Positions 11,197-22,910 of a DNA stretch of 64,000 bases are shown here, piece by piece. A model generated the notes under the pieces. That model ran no database searches, was not told the origin of the DNA, and saw only the letters and a list, made by a program, of their open reading frames with translations. Origin of the DNA: Begonia masoniana (Eukaryota; Streptophyta; Magnoliopsida; Cucurbitales; Begoniaceae); assembly GCA_022432975.1 (NCBI GenBank), contig CM039510.1, positions 33,660,454-33,724,453 on the forward strand. Direction: 5' to 3'. The stretch's first letter is position 1; every line of letters starts with the position of its first letter. The position numbers and the translations under genes are program-made.

Positions 11197-11600
11197 TATA
11201 ACGAACCTCTTCATCCCAGTAAGATATTGTCCGCTTTGGGCAAAGTTTGACCCTCACAGATTTGTTTTTTTTTTTTCAACGAGGACTTCCCAAGCGGTCA
11301 CCCAACTTGGTATTGGTACTGCCCTCGGCGGAGCACTCTTAACTATGGAGTTTTTATGGGATTCGTTGTCAATTTTGCTCCAAAAATGCGTCTTATCGTT
11401 TAGGGAGTTCAATACTTATGATCCATTTCCATCTTTCCCCCAACCGACATGTGTGTGGGATTGCGGCCGCAGCCATCACAATACACCCCCTCTTTTTCGG
11501 GGCTTAAACGTTCTCGTTGGCCACATTTCTGATTGGGTATTGGCTCTGATACTATCTGTAACGAACCTCTCCCTCCCAGTAAGATATTGTCCGCTTTGGG
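11197..11600 (-). mobile_element. Cassandra copy (second subfamily), left arm, split by Tekay-like element
   Basis: In reverse orientation: an LTR at 11197-11480 (reading TGTGATGGCTGCGGCCGC from its right end), an internal region 11481-11556 with a degenerate tRNA-Met primer site (complement of GGCTCTGATACTA) and a purine tract, then the start of a second LTR at 11557. This is cut at 11600 by the Tekay-like insertion and resumes at 21803. LTRs are about 260-285 bp, shorter and different in the 5' half from the 376-404-bp subfamily elsewhere, but with the same 5S-like block (about 11283-11375, reverse). Confidence 0.85.
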
Positions 11601-14409
11601 TCTGACGGCCCCAGACTGAACCCAATCGGAGTTCGGGATCGGAGCCATCACTCCAGGATAGTGGACGGAAAACGGTGACTAATTTTTTTTTTAACATAAA
11701 CAGAACAGACAGCGTTACTAGAACAACTTATGAAAGCCAACTGAACTTTTAAAACTTTAACGGAAAACAGAACCGAATGACAGGAAACATGCACTGTCAT
11801 CGCAAACCCTTTAAACGTAACTTTACAGAGAGGGAGAAACTGCAGTGAGTAACAGAAAACATTTACAGGGAGAGAGAGAGAAAGAGAGAGTTCTCAGGTG
11901 AAGCAGAAAACAGAAGTGAACTTAATTTAAAAGAATTCAGGCTGGCGGGAGACTTAGTATAAAAGAGCTTTGGTGGATTAAATAAAACAAAAGTGTACAG
12001 TGATAATCGGAAGGAGGAGAGTAAAACTGGGCAGAAGGTAAAAGCCATCGGTGGATGCATATATAACAAAAGATGAACAGTGCTAATCGGTGGATGTGAA
12101 CTATAAACAAGAATAGAGTTCACCGGTAGGAACAGACATTAAACGAAATCGGTAGAGGGAGATGACTTCAGCCGGAAGATGGGTGACGTCACAGGTGGAT
12201 GCAGGCAGTAAACAAAATCAGTAGAAGGAGATGACGTCAGCCGGAAGATGGATGACGTCATCGGTGGATGCAGGCAGTGAACGAAATCGGTAGAAGGAGA
12301 TGACGTCAGCCGGAGGATGGATGACGTCATCGGTGGATGCAGGCAATAAACGAAATCGGTAGAAGGAGATGACGTCAGCCGGAGGATGGATGACGTCATC
12401 GGTGGATGCAGGCAACAAACGAAATCGGTAAAAGGAGATGACGTCAGCCGGAAGATGGATGACGTCATCGGTGAATGCAGGCAGTGAACGAAATCGGTAG
12501 AAGGAGATGACGTCAGCCGGAAGATGGATGACGTCATCGGTGGATGCAGGCAATAAACGAGATCAGCAGGAGGAAAAACCTAAGGCAAAATCACTGTTTG
12601 ACGGTGGATGTATGCTTAAAGCAGCAGTGAACGTGATCGGAAGACGCAGCTTTTAAGGCAAAACTTGACAACTTTAACAGGAAGTCATAGGAACAGAAAA
12701 CTTCAAACAGAAGGCAATAAGGGCTTCAAACCTTCAAACCCGATTCTAAACACAGTTTTAAAACATGCATGGGAACTTAACAGAAGTTAGAAAACCTAAC
12801 AGAAGATCAAGAAAACAACTGCAAGGATTATTCCAAAACCAGAGACAATCCATGCACAGATTATCAGAGAATATCCCAAACAAATTTCCAGAATACTCTA
12901 GAATACAAACTTAACTGTCAAATACAGCGGTTTTCAACATTGAAACAGAATCTATACATTGTTTCAAAATTTCAAAGACAGTACAAAACTTAACATAGAT
13001 TTACAGAAACTCCCAAAACAGAAGTTTTCTACAGGGCTTTTAACACAGAGACCAGAATTTCATAAAACTTTACAATATAACTATATTTTAAAAACTTGAA
13101 CCTCAGAACAGAATTATGTCTATCTGCAGCAACCACCCTGTGAGCTCGATCCACCAATTACATCAGATCGTCATTTTGAGGAACAAGGTCCTCGGTTTCA
13201 GGTTCAGTACCTACATCAGAGAGTTCACCTATGAGTCTAAAACTCAGTAAGGACATAATCAGAATGCTGTGATGCAAAATGCTATGCATGCAGTTTTTCA
13301 GAAATACGATGACAGTACAGAGAACTAAGTTACAGTGGCAGTAGAATTAAGTGGAGCTTATAGGGGAACTGGCAAACAGTGGGGGAGGGGGAGGGTGCAC
13401 TATCAGGCACATTCAGGGATACAGTATAGTAAACGGTAAACAGTAAACAATTCTGGGGCCAGTCCCCGTCTCGCACTTCACCTGGTACATTTCAGTCGGA
13501 TTTTATCTTGTTTAGTTTCAAACCGTGTACAGAAAACATTTGCATGTCTTTCAGAGAAAACATTTGCATGTCTTTCAGAGAAAACGTGTATGCATGAACG
13601 GTGCTTGAACTTAACAGGCAGATAGCAGAAATAAGACAACAGAAGGTAAATCGAAGCCAGACATCTCAGAACATAGACTATAACCTTTCTACCCAAAACA
13701 ACCCGACGGAACAGGAAACCTAGTACCTCCATGATGTAGGGCCTTAAGGGCCAACCTACGGTTATGAACTTACCTGTTTGCTGCAATGTGGAATGCTCGA
13801 ATGTCTCTGGAACGCTCGGACCTATTGCTGCATTGTAGATAAGTTAAACAAGCTGCAAATGCTAACAAATAACTTGTAGAATATGCAGCAAGCTCATCTC
13901 AACTTTTTAGGAAAACACACTAACGTATTTTCATCCAAAACAGTGAGTTTTCACGGAATTAATAACCCTAAACCCCAGTGAAAACTCGCATTAAACTTGT
14001 CCAAAATCAATAACTTCCGTAGATGATTACCTTGGTTGAAGGAAACAGAAGAAAAACGAGGAAACAAAGTGTTGGTGTTTTGTCAAAATCGCCAGGAAGA
14101 GAGAATAAAGAGCAGTGGGAAGAAACAGATGAGAAGTGAGGGTTTCACGCAGGAGGAAGAATTTAGCTTCTTCATCAAGTCACCAGATGTCACTCAACCA
14201 TTGGCTATCTCCCACCAACCTTAATTTCTCTCCAATTTACCCTTCCATGCATTTTAAACTTAATGTTTAGTTTAATTAGCCTTTAGTTCGGTTCTCTCCC
14301 CATTAAATGCTCCAAAGTTTACAATAAAATAGTTATTGTAATAATGACAAATTAAATCCATACAATAATTCAACAGATTATTACATGGCCGAAAATGCCG
14401 GGTGTTACA
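11601..14409 (-). repeat. 3' LTR of Tekay-like element
   Basis: 2809 bp, non-coding. It holds a (GA)n run near 11870-11890, six 69-bp repeat units (about 12160-12570) and a G-rich run near 13379. Longer than the partner LTR mainly by one repeat unit. Open frames within it are by-products of the 69-bp (23-codon) periodicity. Confidence 0.9.
12160..12570. repeat. 69-bp minisatellite with paired TGACGTCA palindromes, six units
   Basis: Tandem units with a 69-bp period (landmark 'ccgga' at 12241, 12310, 12379). Each full unit has two copies of the palindrome TGACGTCA about 20 bp apart, one followed by GCCGGA and one by TCGGTG. I count eleven intact palindromes; one is changed to TGACTTCA in the first unit. 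TGACGTCA is a classic binding core for bZIP (TGA/CREB-type) factors. Confidence 0.9.
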
Positions 14410-14449
14410 TTCCACCCATCTTAACAGAAATTTTGTCCCCAAAATTTCC

Positions 14450-16264
14450 CTAAGCGAATAACTCCTGATATTGGGCTCTAATATCTGCTTGTCTTTCCAA
14501 CATGGCTTCCTCCACATTGTGGTTGCGCCATAACACTTTTACCAATGCAACCACCTTGTTTCGCAATACTTTGAGTGACATATCCAATATCTGTATAGGT
14601 CTTTCTTCATATGTCAGCGTCGGCATGATATCAAAGTCCACCTGTTTCACGATCTGAGTTGGATCTCGTACACATTTTCTCAGCATCGAAACATGGAAAA
14701 CATTATGAACACCATCCATTGACGCTGGTAGTTGTAGTCTGTAGGCCATGTTCCTAATTCTCTTCAAAATGGGAAAAGGCCCAATAAACCTTAGGCTTAG
14801 TTTCCCTTTCTTGCCAAATCTCATTACGCCTTTGAAAGGTGACACTTTCAGGAATACCTCATCGCCCACTGCGAACTCTAAGTCTCTTCTTCTATTGTTC
14901 GCATAACTCTTCTGTCGACTTTGTGCAGCTTGGATTCTTTGCTTGATTGCAGTTATTACCCCAGACATTTGTTGTAGTATTTCGGGGCCGATAAGCTTGG
15001 TTTCTCCGACCTCATCCCAACACAATGGGGATCTACACTTTCTGCCGTAAAGGGCCTCATAAAGAGCCATGCCAATCGTAGCTTGATAGCTATTGTTGTA
15101 AGCAAACTCCACGAGTGGCAGATATCTACTCCAAGGAGCATGAAATTCCAGCACGCACGACCTTAGCATATCCTCCAGTATTTGGATTGTTCTCTCAGAT
15201 TGTCCGTCAGTTTGTGGATGAAATGCCGTGCTGAAATTCAACTTCGTACCCAAAGAGTTCTGCAAACTTTTCCAAAACCTGGAAGTGAATCTGGGATCAC
15301 GACCTGAGACGATCGACACAGGAACGCCATGCAGTTTAATAATCTCGCTAATATACAGCTCTGCATACTGATCCATGGAGTACGTCGTCTTCACAGGTAG
15401 AAAATGGGCCGACTTCGTCAATCTGTCCACTATGACCCAAATGCTATTATGGCCCTTAGCTGTTCTTGGTAGGCCAACAACAAAGTCCATTGTGATGTTC
15501 TCCCACTTCCATTTGGGAATCGGGAGAGGTTGAAGCGTTCCACTTGGTCGTTGATGTTCAGCTTTGACCTGTTGACATATCATACAAGACTCCACATACT
15601 TGGCCACTTCATTCTTCATATTCGGCCACCAGAAGTGAAGTTTCAAGTCTTGATACATCTTCGTGCTACCGGGATGTACAGAGAAAGAAGATGAGTGGGC
15701 TTCCGACAAGATGTGCTTCCGTAGCTCTTCGTCTTTCGAAACATACCATCTGTTTTTGAACTTCAGAACTCCATCTCCCGAATAACTGAAATCGGAAGAA
15801 GCCATTGGTACTTTGCTCACCATATCAGCCATCTCCTTTGAATTGGTCTTCTTGGCTTCCTTAATGTGGTCCAGGACGGTGGGCCGTAGGGTTAAGTCTG
15901 CTAGTATGGCCGATAGCCCAGAAACTATCTCCATAGCGAACTTCTGTATCTCCGTCCTCAAAGGCATTGATACGGTCGACATAACTGGTTGCACAGTAGC
16001 TGGCATCCTGCTTAGCGCATCAGCTACCACATTAGCTTTACCAGGGTGGTATTTGATCTCAACATCGTAGTCTTTTACAAATTCTAGCCACCGCCTTTGT
16101 CTCATGTTTAGCTCTTTCTGGGTAAAGATGTACTTCAGGCTCTTGTGATCAGAGAACACCTCACAGGATTGTCCGTACAAATGGTGTCTCCATACTTTCA
16201 GCGCAAATACAACTGCTGCTAACTCAAGGTCGTGAGTAGGGTAGTTTTCTTCATGGCTCTTCAA
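14450..16264 (-). pseudogene. Tekay-like polyprotein, RNase H-integrase part
   Basis: 604-residue frame directly downstream of, and in frame with, 16268-18895. It opens with the rest of RNase H ([22 protein letters not shown]), then the integrase HHCC finger ([13 protein letters not shown] about 195-206, CMICQQ about 227), the catalytic core ([10 protein letters not shown] about 259, [10 protein letters not shown] about 349) and a C-terminal chromodomain-like tail ([11 protein letters not shown]). The second catalytic aspartate of the D,D-35-E triad is Gly (IVSGRDPRF): counting 35 residues back from the Glu lands on it. Integrase activity should therefore be lost. There is no start codon of its own; the split is due to the TGA at 16265-16267. 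Confidence 0.92.
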
Positions 16265-16267
16265 TTG

Positions 16268-18895
16268 TCAGGATGCGTATGCTACCACTTTCCCTTGTTG
16301 CATTAATACACATCCCAAGCCAACCTTGGACGTATCACAGTACACGCTGAATTTACCGTCTTCAACTGGCAATACTAACAGAGGAGCAGTAGTCAATTTC
16401 TGCTTAAGTGTCTGAAAGCTTAGCTCACAAGCTTCAGACCACTTGAACTTGATTTCCTTCCTCGTTAAGCTAGTCATAGGCTTAGCTATCACAGAAAATC
16501 CCTTGATGAATTTCCTGTAATAACCAGCTAGCCCAATAAAGCTCCGTACCTCACTGGCATTTTGCGGCCTGGGCCAATCCTTCACAGCTTGAATCTTGGC
16601 CGGGTCTACCGAAACTCCCTCTGCAGACACCACGTGGCCTAGGAAATTAATCTTGTTCAACCAGAATTCGCACTTTGATAGTTTGGCAAACAATTGATGC
16701 TGTTTTAGAGTTGACAGCACAATAGCCAAGTGCTCTCTATGCTCCTCTTTAGTCCGAGAATAAACCAGGATGTCGTCGATGAAGACGATTACGAATCTGT
16801 CCAAGAACTCCTGGAATACCCTATTCATCAAGTCCATAAATGCTGCGGGGGCATTAGTCATCCCGAACGACATCACCAAGAACTCGTAATGCCCGTACTG
16901 GGTCCTGAATGCGGTCTTTGGAATATCATCAGCTCTGACCTTCAACTGGTAATAACCGGAGCGCAAGTCAATCTTAGAAAATACCCGAGCCCCTTGTAGT
17001 TGGTCAAATAAATCGTCGATTCTCAGCAGCGGGTACTTGTTCTTGATCGTCAACTTATTCAGCTCACGGTAGTCAATACACATCCGTAGGGACCGATCCT
17101 TCTTCTTAACAAACAAGACGGGAGCACCCCACGGAGAAAAACTAGGGCGCACAAAGCCCTTATCCACCAACTCTTTCAGCTGGGCCTTCAATTCCTTCAG
17201 CTCAATTGGTGCCATGCGGTACGGATTATTCGATACTAGTTCCGCACCTGGATATACATCGATCTCAAACTCTATCTCACGATCCGGTGGCAATCCCGGT
17301 AGGTCATCTAAGAAAACCTCAGGGAAGTCTCGAACCACCGGAATATTTTGAAGTTCGACATCACCTTGCCTCCGAACATCTACTACGTGGGCAAGAAATC
17401 CGACACATCCTGACCTCATCAGCTGTTGAGCTTTCAAGGAGGATATAACAGGTATACTATGTTTCTTCGGTACTGCCTGATAGGAGAACTCTACTTCGTT
17501 CGGGCGCTTAAAAGTCACGAGCCCGGACCTACAGTCGATGGTGGCATGATGTCTAAATAACCAGTCCATCCCCAGAATCACTTTGTATCCTTTCATACCG
17601 ATGACGATAAGATTGGCATACAACTTCTGGTCTCCAACTGACACTATATCACCCTGCACTGCCTGCTCGGAGTGCATAAACTCTCCGGACGGTAGCATGA
17701 CACTGTAGGGCTGATCGGACGGTGCAAGGCACAGGTTCTTTCTACCCGCAAAATCCATAGCCATAAATGAATGAGTGGCCCCCGTGTCTAACAAAGTATA
17801 TGCAGGTATGTTACACACCAAAATTGTACCTGTAATTGCTGTGTGCAGATCAGCATCATCAACGTCCTCCATCATTGCAAAGACTCTTGGCACGGCCTGA
17901 TTTTGTCTCGTGTTGGGTATCGGGCAATCACGGACATGATGGCCTCCTTTGCCACATCGGAAACAAGCGCCAGTAACAAGCCTGCATTCGCCCTGGTGGC
18001 TTCTCTGGCACCGTGGACATATAGTGGGCTGAGGAGCTCCCATCGGTCTCTTTCCTTTGTCTGGGTAAGTGATGGTCTCATTGGGCCTCTTAATGCCCCT
18101 GTTTTGTTGCTGTTGAGGTTGCAGGTTTTGACCCCTTAGTTGTTGCTGTTGTTGCTGTTGTTGCTGAGGAACATTTCGAATAATCCCTCTTGGTGAATCT
18201 CTTTGTCTCTGGGACTTTTTCTCTAAGGCCTCCAACTGATAAGCCTTGGCCACCACTTTCACATACGGTGCCTCATCGAATCCTCCGGTTGTGATCCCTC
18301 GTAGAAGGTCCATCTTTAACCCTTGAATGAATTGGTGCACCTTGTTCTCATCGGTGGCCACCATATGTGCTGCATATCGGGACAGTGACTCGAATTTCTG
18401 AACATATTCAGCCACTGACCCATATTGTCGCAGCCGAGAGAATTCAAGCAACTTTTCCTTCCTCACTCCCCGGTCAAAGTACTTCTCGTAGAAGATCTTC
18501 GTGAATCCTTCCCAGCTTAATGCCACTGTAGTTGACTGCACTGTGTCCCACCAAAATCCCGCACTTTCGGTGAGATAGAACGTGGCGCAAATAACTTTCT
18601 TGTTGCCTTCTACTTCTGCATATCCAAACATTTTCTGCATTGTTCGAATCCAGGTTTCAGCACGGGTCGGGTCTGTAGACAATCCATCAAATGAAGGCGG
18701 CTGGAGTCGCCGGAATCTGTCTCCACTGTTGTCTCGCGCCGCATTATCACGATTGTTATTCCCATGATTATTGTTTCTATCGTTTTCTCTGGCCATCATG
18801 CGTTCAACCATACGTGACTGTGCACCCACCAGTTCTGTTAGTCGGTCAATGGCTCGAGAGCTTTCGCTTGACTCTTCTTGATGTCCTCTCACCAT
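16268..18895 (-). pseudogene. Tekay-like gag-protease-reverse transcriptase
   Basis: 875 residues from ATG at 18895. Capsid domain at about 60-225 ([26 protein letters not shown]), a glutamine-rich linker about 243-265, zinc knuckle [14 protein letters not shown] about 311-324, aspartic protease DTGATHSF about 370, RT with [10 protein letters not shown] about 641 and active site FIDDILVYS about 705, then the start of RNase H. It ends at TGA in the middle of RNase H (VVAYAS, stop). The next codons continue the conserved protein in frame, so the stop is a single nonsense change, most simply a CpG C-to-T in an Arg codon. RT and protease motifs are otherwise intact. Confidence 0.95.
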
Positions 18896-19039
18896 TTCTA
18901 ATAAACCCTATAAACAGAGTAACCTAATTTAATAAACAGAACTTTGACAGGAATATAAACACTTACAGTTGGTGGAGCGATCTCACGTGGCGGGTTGCGC
19001 AGTCAGACATTTCACAGAATCGGTTTTAAAACCTTGTCT

Positions 19040-19050
19040 CTCTGATACCA
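19040..19050 (-). other. primer-binding site of Tekay-like element
   Basis: On the minus strand it reads TGGTATCAGAG, complementary to the 3' end of initiator tRNA-Met. It lies four bases inside the 5' LTR. Just downstream in sense (near 18960-18985) is a strong splice-donor-like ACTGTAAGT, also present in the LARD leader. Confidence 0.85.
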
Positions 19051-19054
19051 TAAC

Positions 19055-21797
19055 TCTGACCGGCCCCAGACCGAACCCGATCGGAGTCCGGGATCGGAGC
19101 CATCACTCCGGGACAGTGGACGGAAAACGGTGACTAATTTTTTTTTGAACATAAACAGAACAGACAGCGTTACTGGAACAACTTATGAAAGCCAACTGAA
19201 CTTTTAAAACTTTAACGGAAAACAGAACCGAATGACAGGAAACATGCACTGTCATCGCAAACCCTTTAAACGTAACTTTACAGAGAGGGAGAAACTGCAG
19301 TGAGTAACAGAAAACATTTACAGGGAGAGAGAGAGAGAGAGAGAGGGTTCTCAGGTGAAGCAGAAAACAGAAGTGAACTTAATTTAAAAGAATTCAGGCT
19401 GGCGGGAGACTTAGTATAAAAGAGCTTCGGTGGATTAAATAAAACAAAAGTGTACAGTGATAATCGGAAGGAGGAGAGTAAAACTGGGCAGAAGGTAAAA
19501 GCCATCGGTGGATGCAGATATAACAAAAGATGAACAGTGCTAATCGGTGGATGTGAACTATAAACAAGAATAGAGTTCACCGGTAGGAATAGACATTAAA
19601 CGAAATCGGTAGAGGGAGATGACGTCAGCCGGAAGATGGGTGACGTCACAGGTGGATGCAGGCAATGAACGAAATCAGTAGAAGGAGATGACGTTAGCTT
19701 GAAGATTGATGACGTCATCGGTGGATGCAGGCAGTGAACGAAATCGGTAGAAGGAGATGACGTCAGCCGGAGGATGGATGACGTCATCGGTGGATGCAGG
19801 CAACAAACGAAATCGGTAAAAGGAGATGACGTCAGCCGGAAGATGGATGACGTCATCGGTGAATGCAGGCAGTGAACGAAATCGGTAGAAGGAGATGACG
19901 TCAGCCGGAAGATGGATGACGTCATCGGTGGATGCAGGCAATAAACGAGATCAGCAGGAGGAAAAACCTAAGGCAAAATCACTGTTTGACGGTGGATGTA
20001 TGCTTAAAGCAGCAGTGAACGTGATCGGAAGACGCAGCTTTTAAGGCAAAACTTGACAACTTTAACAGGAAGTCATAGGAACAGAAAACTTTAAACAGAA
20101 GGCAATAAGGGCTTCAAACCTTCAAACCCGATTCTAAACACAGTTTTAAAACATGCATGGGAACTTAACAGAAGTTAGAAAACCTAACAGAAGATCAAGA
20201 AAACAACTGCAAGGATTATTCCAAAACCAGAGACAATCCATGCACAGATTATCAGAGAATATCCCAAACAAATTTCCAGAATACTCTAGAATACAAACTT
20301 AACTGTCAAATACAGCGGTTTTCAACATTGAAACAGAATCTATACATTGTTTCAAAATTTCAAAGACAGTACAAAACTTAACATAGATTTACAGAAACTC
20401 CCAAAACAGAAGTTTTCTACAGGGCTTTTAACACAGAGACCAGAATTTCATAAAACTTTACAATATAACTATATTTTAAAAACTTGAACCTCAGAACAGA
20501 ATTATGTCTATCTGCAGCAACCACCCTGTGAGCTCGATCCACCAATTACATCAGATCGTCATTTTGAGGAACAAGGTCCTCGGTTTCAGGTTCAGTACCT
20601 ACATCAGAGAGTTCACCTATGAGTCTAAAACTCAGTAAGGACATAATCAGAATGCTGTGATGCAAAATGCTATGCATGCAGTTTTTCAGAAATACGATGA
20701 CAGTACAGAGAACTAAGTTACAGTGGCAGTAGAATTAAGTGGAGCTTATAGGGGAACTGGCAAACAGTGGGGGAGGGGGAGGGTGCACTATCAGGCACAT
20801 TCAGGGATACAGTACAGTAAACGGTAAACAGTAAACAGTTCTGAGGCCAGTCCCCGTCTCGCACTTAACCTGGTACATTTCAGTCGGATTTTATCTTGTT
20901 TAGTTTCAAACATTGTACAGAAAACATTTGCATGTCTTTCAGAGAAAACATTTGCATGTCTTTCAGAGAAAACGTGTATGCATGAACGGTGCTTGAACTT
21001 AACAGGCAGACAGCAGAAATAAGACAACAGAAGGTAAATCGAAGCCAGACATCTCAGAACATAGACTATAACCTTTCTACCCAAAACAACCCGACGGAAC
21101 AGGAAACCTAGTACCTCCATGATGTAGGGCCTTAAGGGCCAACCTACGGTTATGAACTTACCTGTTTGCTGCAATGTGGAATGCTCGAATGTCTCTGGAA
21201 CGCTCGGACCTGTTGCTGCAATGTAGATAAGTTAAACAAGCTGCAAATGCTAACAAATAACTTGTAGAATATGCAGCAAGCTCATCTCAACTTTTTAGGA
21301 AAACACACTAACGTATTTTCATCCAAAACAGTGAGTTTTCACGAAATTAATAACCCTAAACCCCAGTGAAAACTCGCATTAAACTTGTCCAAAATCAATA
21401 ACTTCCGTAGATGATTACCTTGGTTGAAGGAAACAGAAGAAAAACGAGGAAACAAAGTGTTGGTGTTTTGTCAAAATCGCCAGGAAGAGAGAATAAAGAG
21501 CAGTGGGAAGAAACAGATGAGAAGTGAGGGTTTCACGCAGGAGGAAGAATTTAGCTTCTTCATCAAGTCACCAGATGTCACTCAACCATTGGCTATCTCC
21601 CACCAACCTTAATTTCTCTCCAATTTACCCTTCCATGCATTTTAAACTTAATGTTTAGTTTAATTAGCCTTTAGTTCGGTTCTCTCCCCATTAAATGCTC
21701 CAAAGTTTACAATAAAATAGTTATTGTAATAATGGCAAATTAAATCCATACAATAATTCAACAGATTATTACATGGCCGAAAATGCCGGGTGTTACA
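19055..21797 (-). repeat. 5' LTR of Tekay-like element
   Basis: 2743 bp, near-identical to 11601-14409 apart from scattered substitutions and one fewer 69-bp unit. Confidence 0.9.
19610..19955. repeat. 69-bp TGACGTCA minisatellite, five units
   Basis: Counterpart of the array at 12160-12570. Nine intact TGACGTCA palindromes by my count; one unit has TGACGTTA. The difference of one unit from the partner LTR shows copy-number change since insertion. Confidence 0.88.
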
Positions 21798-21802
21798 TTG
21801 GG

Positions 21803-21944
21803 CAACCCTCAGCCCTCACAGATTTGTTCTCAACGAGGATTTCCATCTGTAACGAACTTCTTCCTCCCTGTAAGATATTGTCCTTTTTGGGCAACCCTCG
21901 GCCCTCACAGATTTGTTCTCAACGAGGATTTCCAACTTTTGTAT
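21803..21944 (-). repeat. duplicated Cassandra LTR 3' ends at the palindrome centre
   Basis: The interrupted reverse LTR resumes at 21803 and runs to 21847. A second partial copy of the same about 90-bp LTR end follows (21848-21940, starting TGTAACGAAC). Both lack the 5S-like block. They form the spacer between the two Cassandra arms. Confidence 0.7.
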
Positions 21945-22549
21945 TGTGATGGTTGCGGCCGCAATCCCACGTATGTTGGTTAGCAGAAAGATGGAAATGG
22001 ATCATAAGTATAGAACCCACTAAACAGTAAGACGCGTTTTAGAAGCGAAATTGGCAACGGATCCCATAAGAACTCTGTAGTTAAGAGTGCTCCGGCGAGT
22101 GCAGTACCAAGTTGGGTGACCACTTGGGAAGTCCTTGTTGAGAACAAATCCGTGAGGGCCAAAGGTTGCCCAAAGCGGACAATATCTTATTGGGTGGGAG
22201 TTACAAATGATATGAGAGCCAGTACCCAACTTAAAATGTGGCCGACGGAGATGTCGGCTCCTCGAAAAAAGGGGATGTATTGTAATGGCTGCGGCCGCAA
22301 TCCCACGTATGTCGGTTGGGGGAATGACGGAAATGGATCATAAGTATAGAACTCCCTAAACAATAAGATGCATTTTTGGAGCAAAATTGGTAACAGATCC
22401 CATAAGAACTCCGTAATTAAGAGTGCTCCGGTGAGGGCAGTACCAAGTTTGGTACCACTTGGGAAGTCCTCATTGAAAAAAAAAATCTGTTAGGGCCGAA
22501 CTTCACCCAAAACGGACAATATCTTACTGGGATGAAGGGGTTTGTTACA
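21945..22549 (+). mobile_element. Cassandra copy (second subfamily), right arm
   Basis: Complete LTR (21945-22205), internal region (22206-22280, primer site degenerate as TGATATGAGAGCC) and LTR (22281-22549, ends GTTACA). 5S-like blocks begin near 22062 and 22396. The LTRs are visibly diverged (C-box altered in the second), so it is older than the copies at 2235 and 59154. It mirrors 11197-11600 across the Tekay-like insertion. Confidence 0.88.
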
Positions 22550-22857
22550 CAAACGAGCCGACTGAATCGAGCCAAAACTGAAAAGATTCGGTTCACCGAG
22601 CATTGTGAGGCTAACGCGCCTAACAAGCCTAAGGAGCTCACTAAAAAATGTTTTCAATCCAAGCTAGTTGCGAGCCGTGAACTTAACAAGTCGAGTCAAG
22701 TAGACCTAATGAACTTAATGAACTGAGCATATATAAATAATGTTATTTTATATCAATATAGTATATATTTTTGAAATTTTAGTTACCAAAACTATAATAA
22801 ATATTTTATTATTTTAAAGTGAAAATATGATAGTTAATCGTCAAATAGTAAAAAAAT
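22550..22857 (-). mobile_element. hAT 3' region, right palindrome arm
   Basis: Reverse complement of the left arm: GGCTCG-type subterminal repeats starting CAAACGAGCC, then AT-rich tail. Interrupted at 22857 by the Mutator-like element and resumed at 32067. Confidence 0.75.
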
Positions 22858-22910
22858 GGATAATTATCGATTTAAACCCTATAATATACATTTTTTTTTT
22901 CAATTCGCTC

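Larger units (their letters stand above)
11601..21797 (-). mobile_element. Tekay/Del-like Ty3-Gypsy LTR retrotransposon
   Basis: 10.2-kb element on the minus strand. LTRs at 11601-14409 and 19055-21797, starting TGTAACACCCGGC and ending GTCAGA. Target-site duplication TTGGG (11596-11600, 21798-21802). Primer site TGGTATCAGAG (complement at 19040-19050) lies four bases inside the 5' LTR; a purine tract (GATGGGTGGAA) lies inside the 3' LTR. gag-pol occupies 14450-18895 in one frame. The domain order gag, protease, RT, RNase H, integrase and C-terminal tail ([11 protein letters not shown]), plus very long LTRs, fits the Tekay chromovirus lineage. A nonsense codon and a substituted integrase residue make it non-autonomous. 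Similar LTRs imply recent insertion. Confidence 0.93.

Noticed and set aside
11120..11605. 161-residue frame across hAT and Cassandra sequence
   Set aside because: It reads antisense through the 5S-like block and has no protein family resemblance.
12139..12553. Repeat-containing proteins encoded in the LTR array (also 19596-19941)
   Set aside because: The 69-bp unit is exactly 23 codons, so open frames arise automatically; the real polyprotein lies elsewhere.
12160..12570. CRISPR-like array
   Set aside because: The whole 69-bp unit repeats with no unique spacers, in a plant LTR.
13379..13396. G-quadruplex at GGGGGAGGGGGAGGG (also near 20768)
   Set aside because: Only three G-runs are present, so a standard three-layer quadruplex is not supported by sequence alone.
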